In this document: in pieces, positions 5,412-6,351 of the stretch
How the letters are laid out: every line of letters begins with the position of its first letter
Numbering within the stretch: position 1 is the first letter of the stretch
DNA from: Rhodobiaceae bacterium
Lineage (GTDB): Bacteria > Pseudomonadota > Alphaproteobacteria > Parvibaculales > Parvibaculaceae
Assembly (NCBI GenBank): GCA_002401305.2
Contig: NVSO02000188.1
Coordinates: 1-6,351 of the forward strand
DNA: 6,351 nt
Direction of reading: 5' to 3'
Notes under the pieces: generated by a model
Seen by the model: only the letters and a program-made list of their open reading frames with translations
Told to the model about the DNA's origin: nothing
Databases searched by the model: none
Translations under genes and position numbers: made by a program

Positions 5412-6344
5412 ATGATGACTGATAATGCACACATATCGCCAAGTGACGCTGACGCGGATACGTACCCACAAAACATCCCCTTCCGGAAAATGAACGGACT
5501 GGGCAATGATTTTGTGGTGATCGACGCACGCCAGATCACCCATCATGGTGCGCCGTTCAAAATGACCACCGCCCTTGCGGCAGCCATTGGCAACCGAGCG
5601 CACGGCATTGGCTGTGACCAATTGATCGTCATCATGCCCGCCACTCACGGCGGCGCGGCCTTCATGGGCATTTGGAACACCGACGGCTCGCGCGCTGAAG
5701 CCTGCGGCAATGCCACCCGCTGCGTGGGCGACTTGCTGCTGCAAGAAACCCAAGACGAAGCCGTGATGATCGAAACTGTCGCCGGGGACTTAATCGCCGC
5801 CGCTGCGCCTGGTGCCATGATCACCGTGGACATGGGCGAGCCGCGCTTGGCATGGGACCAAATTCCACTAGCGGAAGAAATTCGCGATACACGCGGCATC
5901 GAACTTCAAATTGGGCCAATCGACAATCCGATTTTGCACACGCCCGCCGTGGTCAATGTGGGCAACCCGCACGCGATCTTTTTCGTCGATGATGTGGACG
6001 CCTACAATCTAGAACAAGTCGGCCCGCTGCTCGAAAACCATCCGATCTTTCCCGAGCGCGCCAATATTTCTCTCGCACAAATTTTAGCACCCGACCACAT
6101 TCGCCTCAAAGTGTGGGAGCGCGGCGTGGGCCTCACCCTTGCGTGTGGCACCGCAGCGTGCGCCACCATCGTGGCCGCCGTGCGTAAAAAACTCAGTGAC
6201 CGCCAAGCCCGCATTTCATTGCCCGGCGGCGATCTCTTTTTGGCGTGGAATGAAGATGACAATCACATCTACATGACCGGCCCCACTTCATTGGATTACG
6301 AAGGGAGCATCAGCCCGCAAGAGCTGCTTGCCCAAAACCAATGA
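5412..6344 (+). CDS. dapF: Diaminopimelate epimerase DapF
   Basis: DapF interconverts LL- and meso-diaminopimelate in the cytoplasm, giving the precursor of lysine and of the peptidoglycan cross-link residue. It is a cofactor-independent epimerase that uses two cysteines. From ATG 5412 the protein has 310 residues (usual length about 275-300). The N-terminal motif FRKMNGLGNDFVVID lies at about 24-38. The first catalytic cysteine is C98 in DGSRAEACGNATRCVG and the second is C245 in GLTLACGTAACAT; NVGNPHAIFFVDD (182-194) and ERGVG (236-240) are also conserved. The reading frame is open back to a GTG at 5268, but that stretch contains the palindromic element, so the ATG at 5412 (or 5415) is chosen. 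It still leaves about 20 residues before the conserved domain. No clear ribosome binding site is seen. The stop overlaps the next ATG by ATGA, indicating coupling to a downstream gene. Confidence 0.95.
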   Translation: MMTDNAHISPSDADADTYPQNIPFRKMNGLGNDFVVIDARQITHHGAPFKMTTALAAAIGNRAHGIGCDQLIVIMPATHGGAAFMGIWNTDGSRAEACGNATRCVGDLLLQETQDEAVMIETVAGDLIAAAAPGAMITVDMGEPRLAWDQIPLAEEIRDTRGIELQIGPIDNPILHTPAVVNVGNPHAIFFVDDVDAYNLEQVGPLLENHPIFPERANISLAQILAPDHIRLKVWERGVGLTLACGTAACATIVAAVRKKLSDRQARISLPGGDLFLAWNEDDNHIYMTGPTSLDYEGSISPQELLAQNQ

Positions 6345-6351
6345 GCACAGA
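6341..6351 (+). CDS. Start of the next gene, probably mtaB, cut by the window edge
   Basis: An ATG overlaps the dapF stop (ATGA), followed by codons for Ser and Thr, then the window ends. In many alphaproteobacteria dapF is followed by mtaB, the radical-SAM tRNA methylthiotransferase acting on t6A37, and then ftsY, the SRP receptor. Three codons cannot identify the gene; the name rests on synteny only. Confidence 0.4.

Overview
The window looks like chromosomal DNA of an alphaproteobacterium. The evidence is the conserved gene order ffh-rpsP-rimM-trmD, the DapF motif variants, the Ffh G4 variant TRIDGDGRGG, and long low-complexity C-terminal tails on Ffh, S16 and RimM. Base composition looks moderate in GC by eye. 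I cannot name the genus.

Left half (1-2976, minus strand): a translation and protein-targeting operon read right to left. It starts with ffh (signal recognition particle GTPase), then rpsP (ribosomal protein S16), rimM (16S rRNA/30S maturation factor) and the first 39 codons of trmD (tRNA m1G37 methyltransferase), which is cut by the window edge and overlaps the rimM stop by 8 bases. Together these genes join ribosome assembly, tRNA modification and co-translational membrane targeting.

Middle (2977-4727): a 250-base spacer with no recognisable gene, then a divergent pair. A TetR-family repressor on the minus strand faces a histidine-box membrane protein of the fatty acid hydroxylase / sterol desaturase superfamily on the plus strand. 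The short intergenic region carries two near-identical 11-base direct repeats, one next to each start, which are candidate operators. The pair looks like a self-contained lipid-modification module placed beside housekeeping genes.

Right part (4728-6351, plus strand): a 113-codon gene whose ends resemble the N- and C-terminal helices of flagellar rod/hook proteins (FlgC/FlgE/FlgG type) but which lacks the middle of those proteins. A palindromic intergenic element with a 9-bp perfect stem follows, then a second inverted repeat. The window ends with dapF (diaminopimelate epimerase; lysine and peptidoglycan synthesis) and the first bases of an ATGA-overlapping gene. That gene is probably mtaB, judging from gene order in relatives.

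The least ordinary items are the mini flagellar-like protein, the TetR/hydroxylase pair with its repeats, and the palindromic element before dapF. I see no CRISPR array, insertion sequence, tRNA or rRNA.
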